Assembly: GCA_965222205.1 (NCBI GenBank)
Contig: OZ244932.1
Span: 558,001 to 622,000 of the forward strand
Source of the DNA: RHLJ01 sp965222205
GTDB lineage: Bacteria > Bacteroidota > Rhodothermia > Balneolales > Balneolaceae
DNA length: 64,000 bases
Direction: 5' to 3'
Part shown: piece by piece, positions 63,447-64,000 of the stretch
Numbering within the stretch: the first letter of the stretch is position 1
How the letters are laid out: each line of letters opens with the position of its first letter
Notes under the pieces: model-generated
Seen by the model: the letters and a program-made list of their open reading frames with translations, nothing else
What the model was told of the DNA's origin: nothing
Database searches by the model: none
Translations under genes and position numbers: made by a program

Positions 63447-64000
63447 ACACCTAAGGTTTTCAATATATCAACTTTATAAGTTTTACTGATCCTGAAAGCT
63501 TTACCATCATTCATTTTGAGCTCATAGTCACCATATCCAACGCTTATTAATTCCTTAATAAAGGCTATGTTAATTATTGTTGAGCGGTGAATACGCTTAA
63601 ATTTATCTGGGGGGAGTTCTTTAATTAAATTTGTTAATGACTCTCTTATCAAGTGTTTTTGCTTATCTATATAAATCTCCGCATAGTAACCAGAGGCAGA
63701 TATGTAATTGATTTCATCAACATCTACAAAGTAAACCCGGTTCGATATCTTGACAGGAATTTTTTTTAAGCCTTCATTTTTTTTCAAATTTTCGATGTAC
63801 TCAATAACAGACTTCAATTCCGGAGCATTAAATTGCGCAGAACCTTCACCACGGTCACCTTCTTCCTCGATAATTCTCTTAATTACTTTTATAAAACGCT
63901 CGTCTTTGAACGGTTTTAGCAGGTAGTCATAGGCTAAGGCTTCAAATGCTCTTACCGCATACTGATCATATGCAGTAGTAAATATTATTCTTGTAGGCTT
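63443..64000 (-). CDS. LytTR-family response regulator, N-terminus cut by right edge
   Basis: The frame is open to 64000. The visible start of the fragment is the end of a receiver domain (TTAYDQYAVRAFEALAYDYLLKPFKDERF, with the conserved Thr/Ala and Lys-Pro), so the phosphoacceptor Asp is outside the window. A linker with EEEGDRGEGSAQFNAPELK leads to a LytTR DNA-binding domain (VYFVDVDEINYISASGYYAEIY, FKRIHRSTIINIAFI). This is a second LytTR regulator, next to but opposite the one at 56646. Its sensor kinase would be to the right. The 3' end overlaps the convergent YciI-like gene by 4 bp. Confidence 0.9.
   Translation of the reverse strand, partial: KPTRIIFTTAYDQYAVRAFEALAYDYLLKPFKDERFIKVIKRIIEEEGDRGEGSAQFNAPELKSVIEYIENLKKNEGLKKIPVKISNRVYFVDVDEINYISASGYYAEIYIDKQKHLIRESLTNLIKELPPDKFKRIHRSTIINIAFIKELISVGYGDYELKMNDGKAFRISKTYKVDILKTLGV

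Overview
The window comes from a chromosome of moderate to low GC content that looks like the Bacteroidota/Balneolota/Rhodothermota side of the bacteria. A Balneola- or Gracilimonas-like marine member is my best guess, by inference. The signs are two secreted proteins with a C-terminal YPNPFNPST type IX sorting domain, a PID-CTERM-like small protein, many lipoproteins and DUF5916/DUF3108/DUF5683-type envelope proteins. Promoters resemble the Bacteroidota consensus (TTTG, about 20 bases, TAnnTTTG), and ribosome binding sites are often weak. No phage, insertion sequence or CRISPR array was seen. Most of the window is housekeeping and envelope DNA with several small anomalies.

Layout. 1-3.4 kb (minus): an RND efflux permease (cut by the left edge), its lipoprotein adaptor, a DUF3047 protein and a lipoprotein. 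3.4-7.8 kb: an AT-rich regulatory region with three TGTGGA repeats 10 bp apart (one a perfect DnaA box) and a good promoter, then a B12-dependent ribonucleotide reductase (nrdJ). 7.75-8.86 kb: a small AT-rich module holding a split SIR2-like gene between two identical 38-bp copies of a terminator. 9-18.2 kb: a tricorn-like protease, a YceI lipoprotein, an amidohydrolase broken by one in-frame TAG, and a MacB/FtsX-type permease. 18.6-24.3 kb: DUF3095, DUF5916 and a two-subunit Na+/solute symporter whose Shine-Dalgarno lies in a perfect inverted repeat. 24.4-27.5 kb: a three-gene PLP/amino-acid operon (EutB-like, ornithine cyclodeaminase-like, aminotransferase). 27.6-34 kb: a CPBP protease, a second tricorn-like protease, a lipoprotein and a lamin-tail protein with a sorting signal.

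34-43.2 kb (minus): a protein quality-control and RNA block (C-terminal processing protease, HslU, HslV, RNase E/G), then MurA with a biotin-carrier protein and two small genes. 43.2-54.4 kb (mostly plus): a Spx/ArsC-like protein, a DUF3108 protein, dUTPase, an MFS transporter, a prolyl dipeptidyl peptidase (minus), the System I cytochrome c genes ccmC, ccmD-like, ccmE and ccmF (CcmE carries Cys instead of the usual His), a DUF5683-like protein, truA and tRNA-Asn with a partial upstream duplicate. 54.7-62.3 kb: a TPR sensor kinase and a LytTR regulator, then a 1524-residue secreted protein of about 21 FG-GAP blades and a 63-residue PID-CTERM-like protein. 62.5-64 kb: a small membrane protein, a secreted YciI-like protein and a LytTR regulator cut by the right edge.

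The best leads are the SIR2 module between duplicated terminators (possible anti-phage defence cargo), the kinase/regulator/propeller/PID-CTERM cluster as a possible surface system, the TGTGGA array (DnaA control of nrdJ or an origin), and the Cys-type CcmE.
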